A program made the translations under genes and the position numbers. From positions 58,568,753-58,632,752 of the forward strand of contig JBOZIK010000001.1 in assembly GCA_051453625.1 (NCBI GenBank): a stretch of 64,000 bases of DNA, given 5' to 3'. The notes beneath the pieces are model-generated. The model saw nothing but the letters and a program-made list of their open reading frames with translations, searched no databases and was not told the DNA's origin. This DNA is from Welwitschia mirabilis (Eukaryota; Gnetophyta; Gnetopsida; Welwitschiales). This document shows positions 32,646-44,975 of this stretch, one piece after another; position 1 is the first letter of the stretch; the number at the start of each line of letters is the position of its first letter.

Positions 32646-35600
32646 TAGCTCTTCACTTAGCCTTTTCAATACCTGATAAAGTACGTGAACAACTATAATT
32701 GCAAGCCAAATTGGATAAGATAAAACACTAACTAGGGAAATGTAAATGAAGTTCAAAAATCTAATTATGCAGGATTAAATCTTAGAATCTAATAAACTGA
32801 ATGTTTTACCTTAATAGATAGTGTAATCATGCTATCATCTGACATGTCATCTAGACGATTATGGGGATGATAGAATTTTGAAAATCAGACTATAAAATCA
32901 AATGCTTATAAGTATGTTCATTAGAAAACAAGATCAAAAACGCTTACTAGTGCATTAGCCCTCCATTTAAAACATTTAATACATCAAAAAAATAGAGATT
33001 TAATGTCATAACAAGAAGAATTGTCATAAGATATAACCATAATAAAACTAATGTACATGTATAATCAGAAAACATAATAAGTTAAAGATGATATTCATAA
33101 ATCAAACATTGAGTTTTTAAGCATAATCTATAAGGGTAAATACATCAAAAATAATCGTAACATTATTTTCTTCATCCCTGGTCTTCTGGATTACTTGGAT
33201 TACCCCTACAAGAAAAATAACTGTAAGTATTCTGCTGTCAAATACATGATTTACTAAAATATCCATAATGCATATCACTTAAATAATAGGTAATCATAAT
33301 TAGACTAGTACATTATAGATATACATAATGAAAATTTAAAAATAATCTTCAAAATTTATGCTAAAAAATATTTCAAAAATATCTCAAAAGTATATCATGC
33401 TCCTCTTTTCCCATAGTAAATCAATACATCCTATATTGCATTAACGTCAAAAGAAAAAGATTAATACACCACTTAAGTACAAGGAAGTAAAACAAGTGAG
33501 CTTTAAAGCAATAAATTTACATAAAAGAATAGTCAAAAAAAGATGAAAAATGATGACTCTTAGAAAATATCAGTGTATCATTCATCATGTTATCTATATA
33601 ATAGGATGGATAATAGGGCCTTCAAAAAGGTTCAGAGAAATTAAAGCATTAGTAGAATAAGTTAGGCTCAAATAGCATCAGAAGGTTTCAAAAAATTTGG
33701 AAAAAGTCCAAAAGATGGAAAATGTCTAAGAATCAAGATGAACAAGGCATGATAAAGGAGGTGAATTTTGGAAAGAACTTAAGATGAGAGAAAGAGGTGT
33801 TAGAATGGGGTAATGATAATGCATCAAGCTAAGAAAGATTATTAAATGTGTCATAAACTCACAATTATTAGATGTATCAAAATTCAAAAATAAGGTTAAA
33901 GAACAAAACTTGAAAAGATACTAAAATAATGTATAGAAAAAATTATCATTATAAACTAAAGAAACATAATCAAAGCACTACAAATAAAATCAAATCCTAT
34001 AAAGAAAAACTACAAGTAAAAATAAAAATCAATAAGAAAACTACTAAATGATCAAGTCCTACATATTTGTAATGAAAAAGTATGGAAATGACTTTAAAAT
34101 ACTAAATAAAATAACTAAGGGAAATAAAATGAAAATTGACACTTAAAACATGAAGAATATTGTGTATCCACCCTAAATTTAAACCTAGCAAACCCCCTTA
34201 GAAGAAATCATAAAATCATCTAATTAATGATGCATGACATAATGTAAAAACTTAATAAAGTATCACTTGAATAGATAATGGTTATGACAATTCTGAATAA
34301 ATAATGTTTATAATTAATGAATGCAAAGATCAAAAGCTTCTCAAAAATGAACTCACCTACTCACACCCTAAGATAAACTTGAATCCTCAAAGGTAAAATG
34401 ATTATGTGAAAATACTATAAGCTCATTAAGTCTAGGAAATAAGAAATACCTTTGATGATACTAGAAACATCACTAATCCTATAGCCTTAAAATGCTAATA
34501 CTATCAACACTGTCAAAGGTCCTTCTTAGAAACATTTTTACCTCAATGCAATAGTACATCATGGTGACTATGTATTTAGCATAGAAATGATAGATCATAA
34601 TTAGTTTTTTTTTCTTTTTCCCCCCAAAATAAATCCTACATGATGACATACTCTTAAAGATAAAGGTGAAGAAATGAGATGAAAAATAAGAAATAAGACC
34701 CCCAAATAACTAAATAAAAACCAAGGCATCTTTCTAGTGGTTGCTACCTCACACATGACGTAGCTACCTTGCACATGAATTCTGGTTGTTATGGTTGAAG
34801 GGACTTCTCCTCCTTCCCCATTTTCCATCCTATTAGCAACAAAGTAAGCACACAAACCTCACACATGATGTAGGTAGTGGCTGATACCTCATTGTGGGGA
34901 TGTAGTGAGTGTCCTCTATTCTAAAGGTCTTCCTAGGTTCTTGTGTTTTTTAGTGCACCTACTTCCCCCTTTCCTACCCATATAGCATATCTCGCTAGTG
35001 CTTACCTACTCGTACTAGACTGGAGTTGTATCACCTCTGCACGTACTCACAAGCCCTCTCTTAAATAATTAGTTCCTCCTCCTAGGTAGGATCCATCTTG
35101 TCATATCTAACTTCATTTAGCGCACCGGCCTATAGCTTATCGTATCCAGCTTATCGTACTAGTGAGTGATTGAATCACCTATAGAAAGACTATAAGCATA
35201 ACTCGAGCTCATTAACCTTTTGTCTTTGAGGGGAGGTAGGAGTTTATAGCTCTTGTATCATGGTTAAAGCACCTCTATGAAGGCAACTAGCATGCATTAA
35301 GGTCACCAATCACTTGGTGTTCCTAGTTAACTAGCATATGATTTTGCTCCTTCCTACCTAACTATATGTACCTCCATAAATACAGTAAGCTGTATGGAGC
35401 TTGTAAATCATCTAATACTATGCACATAGTAATTAGTTTTCCCACCTACTGAATTCAAGTTTTATGACTTTGTCACATACTAAAAGCCCTTGCTAGATAA
35501 AGCCAACCCTATTAGATGGAAATGTGTTATACACAAGGGATTCATAGATATTTGAATGTCTTAAGATTAGGTGAATTCAATCTTATCACTTTGAAATGCC

Positions 35601-36779
35601 CAAGTAAAAATTACTAGTCATAGTAACTTTATAAAATAAAAAATAATTCAAGTTAAAGATGTTTAAGTAATAGTATTATTTACACTAAAGTAATTAACTA
35701 AGAAAGAATATAGATAATGGTAGGAGGACTTCAAAAGCAAGTGCTTCTATCATGTTTAAAGTTTAATGAATAAGTAACTCATGGATTTTTAATGTTTATC
35801 CCTTTTTTGGATTTCCCTAGTGTTAAAATAGGGAATCTCAACTAAGCCATTAGAATGTACTTTCTCTAAAACATAATGATCTAACAATATAGAGGTTAAC
35901 TTCTTATGCAAAATAAAAATAAAAACCAAGGATAAAAACATGACAAGATAAAATCAAAAGTAAATACCAAATTAAACTTAAAATAAGTTTTTTTTAGATC
36001 CTAAACTCTAGTCAACACTTTGTTTTAAAAAAAAAAAAGAAATGTTTTATTTTTCTAAGGCTATGATCCTAGGGTATTCCACTTTCTCTTTAAAAAAAAA
36101 GCACTAATCCAAATATTAACCAACTGATAAAACATAAAATGTATGCAATCATTTTTGAGTAAAATCAATAAGAGGTAAAAATAGTAAAAGGATAAATCTT
36201 TAATAAAATAATTTTATAATTTAAATAAGAGATGAAGAAGTCATTAATCTTATTCAAAAATAATCTCTTAATGAAATGATGTAAATATTAATTATCATTA
36301 ATTAATGTATGCAAGGAACTACACAAAGAAAAGATTAAAGAAGTTTTGGAAGGATCTTTAGATTGTTTAGTGAGATTAAGAAGATTTCTAACATTCAACT
36401 CATGATATAAAGAATTTGAAACATAAATTGCATTCATAAATTGATATTAAAGATGGAACACATTAATGATACTATTAGGGATCCAATGATTTTAAAAAGA
36501 CATGTTAAGGTGATTGATTAATATGGATTTATTATCCTTAAGAATCTTCCTAAGGTTTAATTCTAAGCATGGATTAGAATCAAGAAGATAAGTTTTATCC
36601 TAATTTAGAGTTCTAAGATATCTAAAGTCATACTTTTAAAAGAAAGTAATACTTAAAGGCACAAGGAAAAGTGGACTTAGTAAAAGAATAAAAGAGGTTA
36701 CTTTTTGTATCAGATTGAGTTTTAAATTAAAGATATTTAGAGTTTTTAAAAATAGAATCCTTAATGTTGTGTATTTCAT
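32646..36779 (-). other. Y3 3' internal region, non-coding
   Basis: Collinear with 41014-44540 and 44976-47630. It contains no pol motif on either strand. It includes hairpin-capable motifs near 32831-32873 and 33575-33620, and is interrupted by a 780-bp insertion at 34738-35520. The lack of protease, reverse transcriptase and integrase suggests a large non-autonomous element. Confidence 0.65.
34738..35520. mobile_element. Insertion of unknown class in Y3
   Basis: Present between CCAAGGCATCTTT and ATTCATAGATATTTGAATG, which are contiguous in the sibling copies at about 43850-43890 and 46890-46930. It is less AT-rich than its surroundings. It carries CACACATGA(C/T)GTAG near 34750 and 34862 and AGCTTATCGTA twice near 35131-35155. 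No terminal inverted repeat or coding domain was found. An 84-codon ORF at 34601-34855 (minus) spans its edge and is not supported. Confidence 0.5.
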
Positions 36780-38830
36780 TAAAATCAAGGAGAGGGATGC
36801 GATTTGAAGAATTACTTAAATGTTCAAATTGGAGAGAGGGAGAATGATTACCATTGTCAAGATCACAAGATAATGTAGAAGTAGAAGTAGAAAAAGGGAT
36901 GTCATTTAAGGTTTTGCATGGAAGTACAAGTGAGAGTGATGGAGAAGCATGGGTAGAATCTTTACATTAGATTATTTTTTAGAAAGAAATAAGTCTATTC
37001 TACATTAAGTTTGGTTGATTGTCTATACATTATTCTTATTTCTATCCTCTTATTATCTTTATCATTATTTTGTTAATTCTTTATTTACTTTCTTCAATAT
37101 TATCTTTAATATCTTCCTCTTCTTTTTTATTGTTATCATTATCTTTTAATATAATTTCCTCTTCTTTATTATACTTATTATTGTTTTGATGATGATTATT
37201 ATTATTCTCTAAGTTGATGAATTCATCAAAAAGATCACTAAAAATATCATAAAATAAATAGAGCTCATTATCTTCATTATGTAATGGAAGATTTTTTAAT
37301 ATTTCTTGCATTTATTCTTCTTTCTTTTCATTGGATAGCTTAGTTAATTCTAAACTATAATCATCATTATCTATCATTCAAATAGGATTATTGACCATCA
37401 TCTTAGACTATCATGTAAATGATAAAGATGAAANNNNNNNNNNTTTCTATTCATTATATAAATTCTTCATTAATAATATATATTGAAATTATTTTAAATG
37501 TTTAGCTCCTTGATCCTCATCATAAAGTAAGTGAAGACTAGGGATATGATCTAATATCTCAATTTCATTATCATCATCTTCTTCCTTACCTTCCTTATCA
37601 TTTTGTTCCATGTCATCATTTTCCAATATACTAGATTCATCATAAAGGGAAATGTAATCATTATCTTCATTATGTATTACATATTTTTTACATTTTTCAT
37701 GAATTAATTCCTTTACTTCATCTCTATTTTCTAATAGGAAATGAATAGGGTTATAGTCTAATGTATCATTTTCTACTAAATAGTTATCTCTATCTATATG
37801 TTTGTATAATGGAGTTGAATCATCATTGTTCTCCTTTTATTATCCATCTCCTAATAAGTTAGATGTTGTAGGTTGATCCATAATTTCATGTTTTATGTTG
37901 AAGTAAAAATTATTATTACTTATTTCTACGTAATTTTAATTATTCTCAAGATGGGATGTGGTAGAATAGGTTTGTTATATTACAAAGGAACATTGAGATA
38001 GTTGATTTTGTAATAATTTACTGAAAGGATCTTAATCATATTTGCTATATTATTACTTTAATTTCTTAAATTTTTATATATATCTTCTAAGTTTTTTTTG
38101 GTATCTTCTTGATTTTTCTTCATTTCATCAAGTACTTCTTTAACATAATAATTTTTTTCTACATAATAGTTTATGGGGATGGATATTCTTCTTCAGAATA
38201 ATTCATGAGAGATGGAGGGGATTCACTAAAATGATTGTAGGATGTTTTAGTAGATGAGGTAGAATTTCTAAAATGTTTTAAATCATAATTATTATTTTTA
38301 CATGAAGTTTGAAAAGAAGAGGGATAATAATAAGATGGTTAAATATAGGAAGGGATCCAATTACTAGTATCAACATCCTTTGATGTTGTCGACCTTCTTT
38401 CTACAAAAAAATTCTCTAAGTGTTATATTTTCATTATCCTCAAAAATTCTATCATTTTTGCTTCTTTCAGCTCTTGTTTTATACAATATTTTTTCAATGA
38501 TCCTTTTATCATTATTTGTAAAAATTCTTATGTTTCTTCCTTTTTAGCTAGTATTTCTCCAACAATCCTAGTATCATTATTCTTATAAGTAAATGAGAAG
38601 GATGCATAAGATGAATTCTCTATTCTAATTTCATTGTTATTAGGAGGTACGTAGAAAGAAGAATTCTCTATTCTAATTTCATTGTTATTAGGAGTTACGT
38701 AGAAATAATTTTAGAGTTTACATTTTCTTCTACCTTTTAAATATCTAACTATAACATTTACATTTAAGTTAGAGTTTCTATCATATTTGTATTAAGTAAT
38801 GCTACTCATTAATGAAGAAGGGATAAAATA
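36780..38830 (-). pseudogene. Y3 gag-position ORF, Asn/Glu/Ser-rich, degenerate
   Basis: Minus-strand coding-like stretch with the same order as 47640-49236. The best open part (37311-37081) reads YDIFSDLFDEFINLENNNNH followed by Asn- and Lys/Glu-rich sequence. A Ser/Thr-rich part lies at about 36960-36840. It is in the gag position of a gypsy-like element but shows neither a zinc knuckle nor a capsid motif I recognise. A 10-N gap lies at 37434-37443. Confidence 0.45.
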
Positions 38831-39380
38831 AATTTTCTCCTATTTTATTATTTTTACAACTTTTAAAAACTTTGTTTATTAAAAAAAGTTAGAAAATTTC
38901 TTTAATTCTTGGAATTTAGATACCTGAGATGTACATACCTGAGTTTAGATTGTGGTCAAGTAAGATTTTTTTGCTATTTTTCTTGATTAAGCTTTGTTTA
39001 TCTAATATTTTGTCTTTTCACCAAAATTTACCATGTCCCTACATGTTTAAAAAAATTCCTACATAATTATTATCTTTGTTGTTATTTGGATGATATCTTG
39101 GATGATCACTTTATATAACAAAACAAAAATAGAAAAATCAAAAAATAGATTTGTAGAAAAAAGAGACAGAAATACACTATTAGTTGTCCTCCTATGTCAT
39201 TGAGATGACTGACGAGATGATATCAACTTATTATGCTATGAAATGAAAATAAAACTATGGGAAAAATAATAATAAAGCTTAACCCTAGGCCATCATTCAT
39301 TTGTGTCATCTGGATGATAAAGAGAATGATAGGTACTAAAAACATAAAACAAAAAACAAAAAATATGGAAAGAAAAAAAT
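38831..39380 (-). repeat. Y3 leader with three hairpin-capable motifs
   Basis: Motif units at about 39082-39110, 39184-39224 and 39299-39333 correspond in order and spacing to 49501-49753. The primer-binding site and LTR edge expected next are lost in the gap at 39381. Confidence 0.6.
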
Positions 39381-39480
39381 NNNNNNNNNNNNNNNNNNNN
39401 NNNNNNNNNNNNNNNNNNNNNNNNNNNNNNNNNNNNNNNNNNNNNNNNNNNNNNNNNNNNNNNNNNNNNNNNNNNNNNNN
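39381..39480. other. Assembly gap (100 N)
   Basis: Left side is a Y leader; right side is Y 3' internal sequence equivalent to 35880-36060. The join moves backwards along the family, so two different copies meet here. Confidence 0.99.
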
Positions 39481-39668
39481 AGGACTAACCATTAAGAGGT
39501 TAACTTGTCGTGTAAAAATAAAAATAAAAACCAAGAACAAAAACATAATAACATACAATTAAAAGAAAATACCAAAGAAAAATAAAAATAAGTTTTATTC
39601 AAATCATAAGTCCTATTCAATACTTCATTTAAAGTAAAAAAAAACATTTATTTTTCTAAGGTTATGGT
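39481..39668 (-). repeat. Y5 internal fragment, left part
   Basis: Collinear with 35880-36070 and continued at 51727 after removal of the Y insertion (TTTCTAAGGTTATGGT then CCTAAGGTATTG, versus TTTCTAAGGCTATGATCCTA in Y3). Confidence 0.8.
39664..39668. other. Target site duplication ATGGT, left
   Basis: Identical to 51722-51726; host sequence is restored across it. Confidence 0.88.
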
Positions 39669-41013
39669 TATTGTGATGTGAATTTATTCAATCTTGAAGT
39701 CCTTTAGATAAACTTGTAAATCAAATAACTTATAGAAAAACACATGCTAATATAGATGTGAGTTCACTCGAATGTCATAATCCCAACGAAGGCACTAGGA
39801 TTAAAATTACAGAATTGATTTCCAATGGTTTTTTTAGTTTTTTATCTTTTAATAATTAAAAGAAAATAAAGTAAACGCAATGCAATGCAAATAGATATGA
39901 AATGCAAATGAAAATGGAATGAATTCTATTGGTTTCTAATTCTTCTGTCATAAGAACTAGCTCTTTATAATTTAGATCAATTAAGAAGAGTACCCATGTT
40001 CCTAATCAATGTAAACTATGAGATATACAAAGTAGAATAAGGAATGCAGTCTAAAATGGAAATAGAATAACAATGCAAGTCTAATACTAATCAAAGTCAA
40101 CCTTAACAAAGATTAATCTTATAATCTAAATAAATCATAGGACTGTTACTTAACTATGACCAACTTAAACAATAAGAGACATTCACAGAATTGGAATAAA
40201 AAAAGAAATTGTATTAATTCAAAGAACTTTACATCTACTTATAATAAAATAGCATCACCTCAATGGAAAAGACTCAGCCTAACCAAAAAAACTCCTTTTT
40301 ATAGCTACTGAATGGACCTCTTATCCTTCAATCTTCTGTCGAAAGCATATCAGGTAAAAACTATGAATTGAAAGTAAGGACAACAAGGCATATGTATAAA
40401 TTTACATTAAAAATTTTAGAAACATAACCATAGAAGTTAGAAAAGAAACCCTAGTAGTTCAAGTGGGATGCATGTCCCCATTACAAGATAATTCAGCCCC
40501 ACTTATATAAAATAGTTGTCGTCTTGACTATCGTGGGGATAACACTGGGGATGAAGCCTTATAATAATAAATAATTCAATAGCTTTTGTCTCCATAATCA
40601 GTCCTATAGTTGGCTTTAATTTTCATTGTCCCTCATGTCCTGGGGATGACAATGGAGATGAAACCTCCATAGAAAAGGGTGTTTTATGGATTCAATCTTT
40701 TGTTCATGTTGTTGTTGTAATAGGTAAGTACAATGTTATCATCCCCTTTATTTTGGGGACAATATTGGGGATGACACCCTTCTAAAGCTCCTCAAGTAAA
40801 GCAAATAAGCCTTCTTCATCATTAGTCTTTCTTTAACATGCTATGTACTAGAACATGCCTAAAATGCCTCCAAAATTATGCCAAGAATTACATGTTTTTA
40901 TGATCATCCTATAGGCTCTCTATAATTAGTAGAATTGCATCTAAACCCATATAAATATCCTGCAAAAGTACTCCAAATACACCATAAAATACCTACAAAT
41001 TGACATCAAAACA
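39669..41013 (-). repeat. gypsy-Y left (3') LTR
   Basis: 1345 bp, starting TATTGTGATG (TG mutated to TA) and ending GACATCAAAACA, followed by TAGCCTCCTACTTAGCC, the polypurine tract on the minus strand. Hairpin-capable motifs at 40515-40558, 40623-40665 and 40735-40780. Confidence 0.85.
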
Positions 41014-44000
41014 TAGCCTCCTACTTAGCCTCGTCAATCCCTGACAAAGTAAGCGATCAACTATATCATGAGCCAATTTGACTAAGATGATAATCAACTA
41101 GAGAAATGGAATTTAAATTCAATTTTATCATGTAGGACTAAACTAAAAAAATTCATTAACTGATATAATTATTGCTGTAGTCATAAGTTCCCTACTTAAA
41201 CACATCACAGTAGACCAAATGAATGTCATATACATAAATAAATCATCAAATGTAACAATGATATTTCAGAAAATGATAATGTATAAGCATAATTTTAGAA
41301 AGTAATGCTGAAACTTATGTGTAATACTATCAAAGAATGATGCATGAAAATTTCATTAATGTTTTCTATAAGCACAAGATAAAAGAGTAGTTATGGCATT
41401 CTTTTCCTTTAGATGATCTAAAATATAGCTATTGGAAAATTAGTGAGTGCGCTACTATGCTCTTACTAAATAAAGTCCATGAAATGTATTCAAGTAACAT
41501 GAAATCATATCCAAACAACTCATTATAAAAATGTATCAATAATGTTCAAAATGATCCTTTTAAATTTAAAAATTATAAATTTTTACTTATTATCTAAGAA
41601 GAAAGCTCGGAGAGTTGTCCTGCTCCCTACAAGTAAAGCAAGATGTCCTGGATTGCATAAAGTAAAAAGGATAACTGTCATCCTGTCTATTATGGAGATG
41701 ATAGACGTGAGATAATAGTGTTCAAAATAAGATGTTTGAATAGATTAGACAAAATCCAAAAAAGTCTAACAGCAAGCAAGAAGTGAAAAAGTAGCAGAAA
41801 AACAAAAAGATGGTAAAAAGTAAAGAAATATCCAGAAAAACATGACCATNNNNNNNNNNNNNNNNNNNNNNNNNNNNNNNNNNNNNNNNNNNNNNNNNNN
41901 NNNNNNNNNNNNNNNNNNNNNNNNNNNNNNNNNNNNNNNNNNNNNNNNNTAATTTCAATTTTATCATGCAGAAATAGACAGCAAAAGTTGATTAACTAAT
42001 ACAATTACTATTGTAGTTGTACTCCCCCTAGTTAAACACATTATAATAGACCAAGTAAATGTCATACGCATAAACAAATCATAGAATTTACAAATAATAG
42101 TTCAGAAAATAATAACATGTATGTATAAGTAGAGAAAATAATACTAAAACTGATGTGTAAGCTTAAGTAGCAATAATCTCAAAGAATGATGCATGAAATG
42201 TTCATTAATGTTTTCTACAAGAGTAAGATAAAAGGATAATCATGGCATTATTGTCTTTTTAAATGATTTAAAACATAGATGTTAGAAAATCAGTGAGTGT
42301 GCTACTATGCTCCTACTAAATAAATTCTATGAAATATATTCAAATAATATGAAATCATATCCAGACAACTCATTCATAAATATGTATCATGAAAGCTCAA
42401 AGTGATCCTTTAAAATATAAAAATTATAAATTTTTATATAATATCACAGAAGAAATCTTGGCGAGACATCCTTCCCTCCTTACAACAAAAGTAAGACATT
42501 CTAGATTGCACTGAGTAAAAAGGATGACTATTGTTCTATCTGTATGGGAATGACACATGTAAAATGACAGTGTTCAAATGAGATGTTTGGACAGATCAGG
42601 AAAAATCCAAAAAAGTTTGACAATAAGTAAGTAGTGAAAAAGCAGCATAAAAATAAAAAAATGATAAAAAGTAAAGAAATATCCAGAAAACATGACCATG
42701 ATGAAAGAGGCTTATGAAACATAAGAATGCATTAAGTAGAAGAAAGCAAGGCTCAGAAGTATTTAGCAAATGTATCCCAAACTCTATGAGGATTCAAGAT
42801 TTGTAAGTGGATATATGCAAAATCAAAAGCCAAACAAAAAAGCATTAGCATAAAACAAAAGGAACACAGCAATTGAAGTAAAATAAATGCAACAATTGAA
42901 AGTGCTAAAAAGAAAAACAACCCTTATAAAGAAAACCTATGAATGAAAATAAAAAAACAACTAGAGAATTGCCAAATTATCAAGTTCTAATTATAATTGG
43001 AAAAAGATACTATAATGATCTTAAAAATCCCAAACAAAACAACTAAAGAAAAACATAATGAAAATGAACAAATAGGAACATGAAGAAGATTACTTACCTA
43101 TCCAAAATTCCACCTTAGTAAAGTCCCTTATTAGAAATTATAAAATCACTTAATAATGATGCATGACATAATGTAAAAATTCATAAAGTTCCACTCGAAT
43201 AGGAAATGATTATGATGATGTCAAGTATGTTTAGTATTATCAAACAATAAATAATAGAATAAAAAGTTGTTAAAATAGGAGCTTAAAAGCTATCGTCTCA
43301 AAACAACATTAGAATTCAAAAAAGTAACATAATCATGTGGAAGTCCTGTAAATAAGTAAAGAAAATGAGTCTAAAAAATAAGCAATTCCTATGATGATAC
43401 CAGAGACATCATTGATCTCGTAGCTTCTAAGTACATTTTTATTTTACCATGATGAGGGGAGTGCAACCACTGTTAGAGAAGTAATGATCCACATAGCATG
43501 GCCAACTAACCCCCTCAGTGGAGTTTTCATAGCTATCATATTGCATTGCTAAAGGCCCCTCTCAAGAATATTTACCTCAGTGTGCTTGCGGTAGGACATC
43601 ATGAGGGTCATGTTTTAAAATATAACATGAAAGAGCATGGCCTTTAATTCTTGTTTTGCTTCCTTCCATCCCCCACTCCCGCTCTAAATCCCCACCCACC
43701 CTCCTCCATCTTTTTTCATTTTTTTTGAGTGAATCCACATGACCAACTACTCATAAGGATAAAATTGAAGTGATGAGATGAATAATAAGGAAGAACATGC
43801 TTAAAATAACTAATTACCCACACCATTGAAAGAGAACAAAATAACTAAGGCATATTACTTAAAAATGAAGTTCATAGACATACGAATGTCTGAAGATTGT
43901 ATGAAGCCAATATTATCATTTAAAATGCCCAAGTAAAAGATTCATTAACCATGATAACTTTATAAAGTAGAACATTAGTCAAGTTAAATATGGTCAAGTG

Positions 44001-44540
44001 ATAGCATGACATTTACCAAAGGAATCAGCTAAGGAAGAATTTAGATAACGGCACTAGGAAATATTTAAACACAAGTGCTCCTATCATGTTCAAGATTAAC
44101 TGATAGATATTTTAATGATTTTTAACCTTCTATTCATTAACTTCTATATTTCCCAAGTTTTTAGGTTGAAGGTTTCAATGAAGCCACTTAAAGATGTACT
44201 TTGTCTGAAAGATAAGAACCTAAGCATTGAGAAGTTCAACTAGTTGTGTAAAAAGTGCACTTGAGTATTGTATTTTTTGAAAAAATAAGAGTCAAATCAA
44301 ATAGAAACCAATTAATAAAACATAAAAGGTATGTAATCATTTTAGAGTAAAATCAATTGGAGGTAAAGAGAGTAAAATGATAAATCTTTGATAGCACAAT
44401 TTTCAATATTGAAATAAGAGATAAAGAAGTGATAAATTTCATTGAGAAAGAATTTCTTGTGAAAATAATATAAAGCATGAGTATCATTATATAATTCATT
44501 TAAGGTATTACTCAAAGAATGAAGCCAAGAAGTTTTTAAG
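41014..44540 (-). other. gypsy-Y 3' internal region, two diverged repeats
   Basis: The stretch 41120-41849 recurs after a 100-N gap at 41950-42690 with roughly 80% similarity by eye. This is too diverged for alleles or contig overlap. Each has one hairpin-capable motif (41676-41720, 42530-42575) near a AAGAAATATCCAGAAAA segment. From 42720 on it runs collinear with 45830-47570. No ORF is supported. Confidence 0.65.
41850..41949. other. Assembly gap (100 N)
   Basis: The right side steps back about 730 bases along the family relative to the left side. Confidence 0.99.
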
Positions 44541-44640
44541 NNNNNNNNNNNNNNNNNNNNNNNNNNNNNNNNNNNNNNNNNNNNNNNNNNNNNNNNNNNN
44601 NNNNNNNNNNNNNNNNNNNNNNNNNNNNNNNNNNNNNNNN
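44541..44640. other. Assembly gap (100 N)
   Basis: Left side ends in GAAGCCAAGAAGTTTTTAAG, which in the other copy (47550-47577) continues into the gag-position ORF. Right side is LTR. A gag-leader segment is therefore missing or two copies are joined. Confidence 0.99.
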
Positions 44641-44975
44641 CACCATGTGCCATTCTAGTCCATCATATGCTACATGTGCTGCTATGTTGGTAAGTAGAAG
44701 TGCTATTCTGACTATCATGAGGATGATAGTGGAGATGACATCTCTCCCAAGATCCTCAAGTAGAGTAAATCAGCCTTCTTTACCATTAGTCTTCTTTCAA
44801 TATGCTAAGTATTAAAACATGCCTAAAATACCTTCAAATATGCTAATAATTACATGCTTTGATGATCATCCTATTTTCTCTCCATAATTATCAGAATTAC
44901 ATTTAAAACTATATAAATATCCTGTAAAAGTATTTTAAATACATCATTAGATTCCTATAAATTGGCATCGTAATA
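44641..44975 (-). repeat. gypsy-Y partial internal LTR
   Basis: Collinear with the last 335 bases of the Y LTRs, ending GGCATCGTAATA and followed by TAGCCTCTACTTAACC. One hairpin-capable motif at about 44700-44745. Confidence 0.8.
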
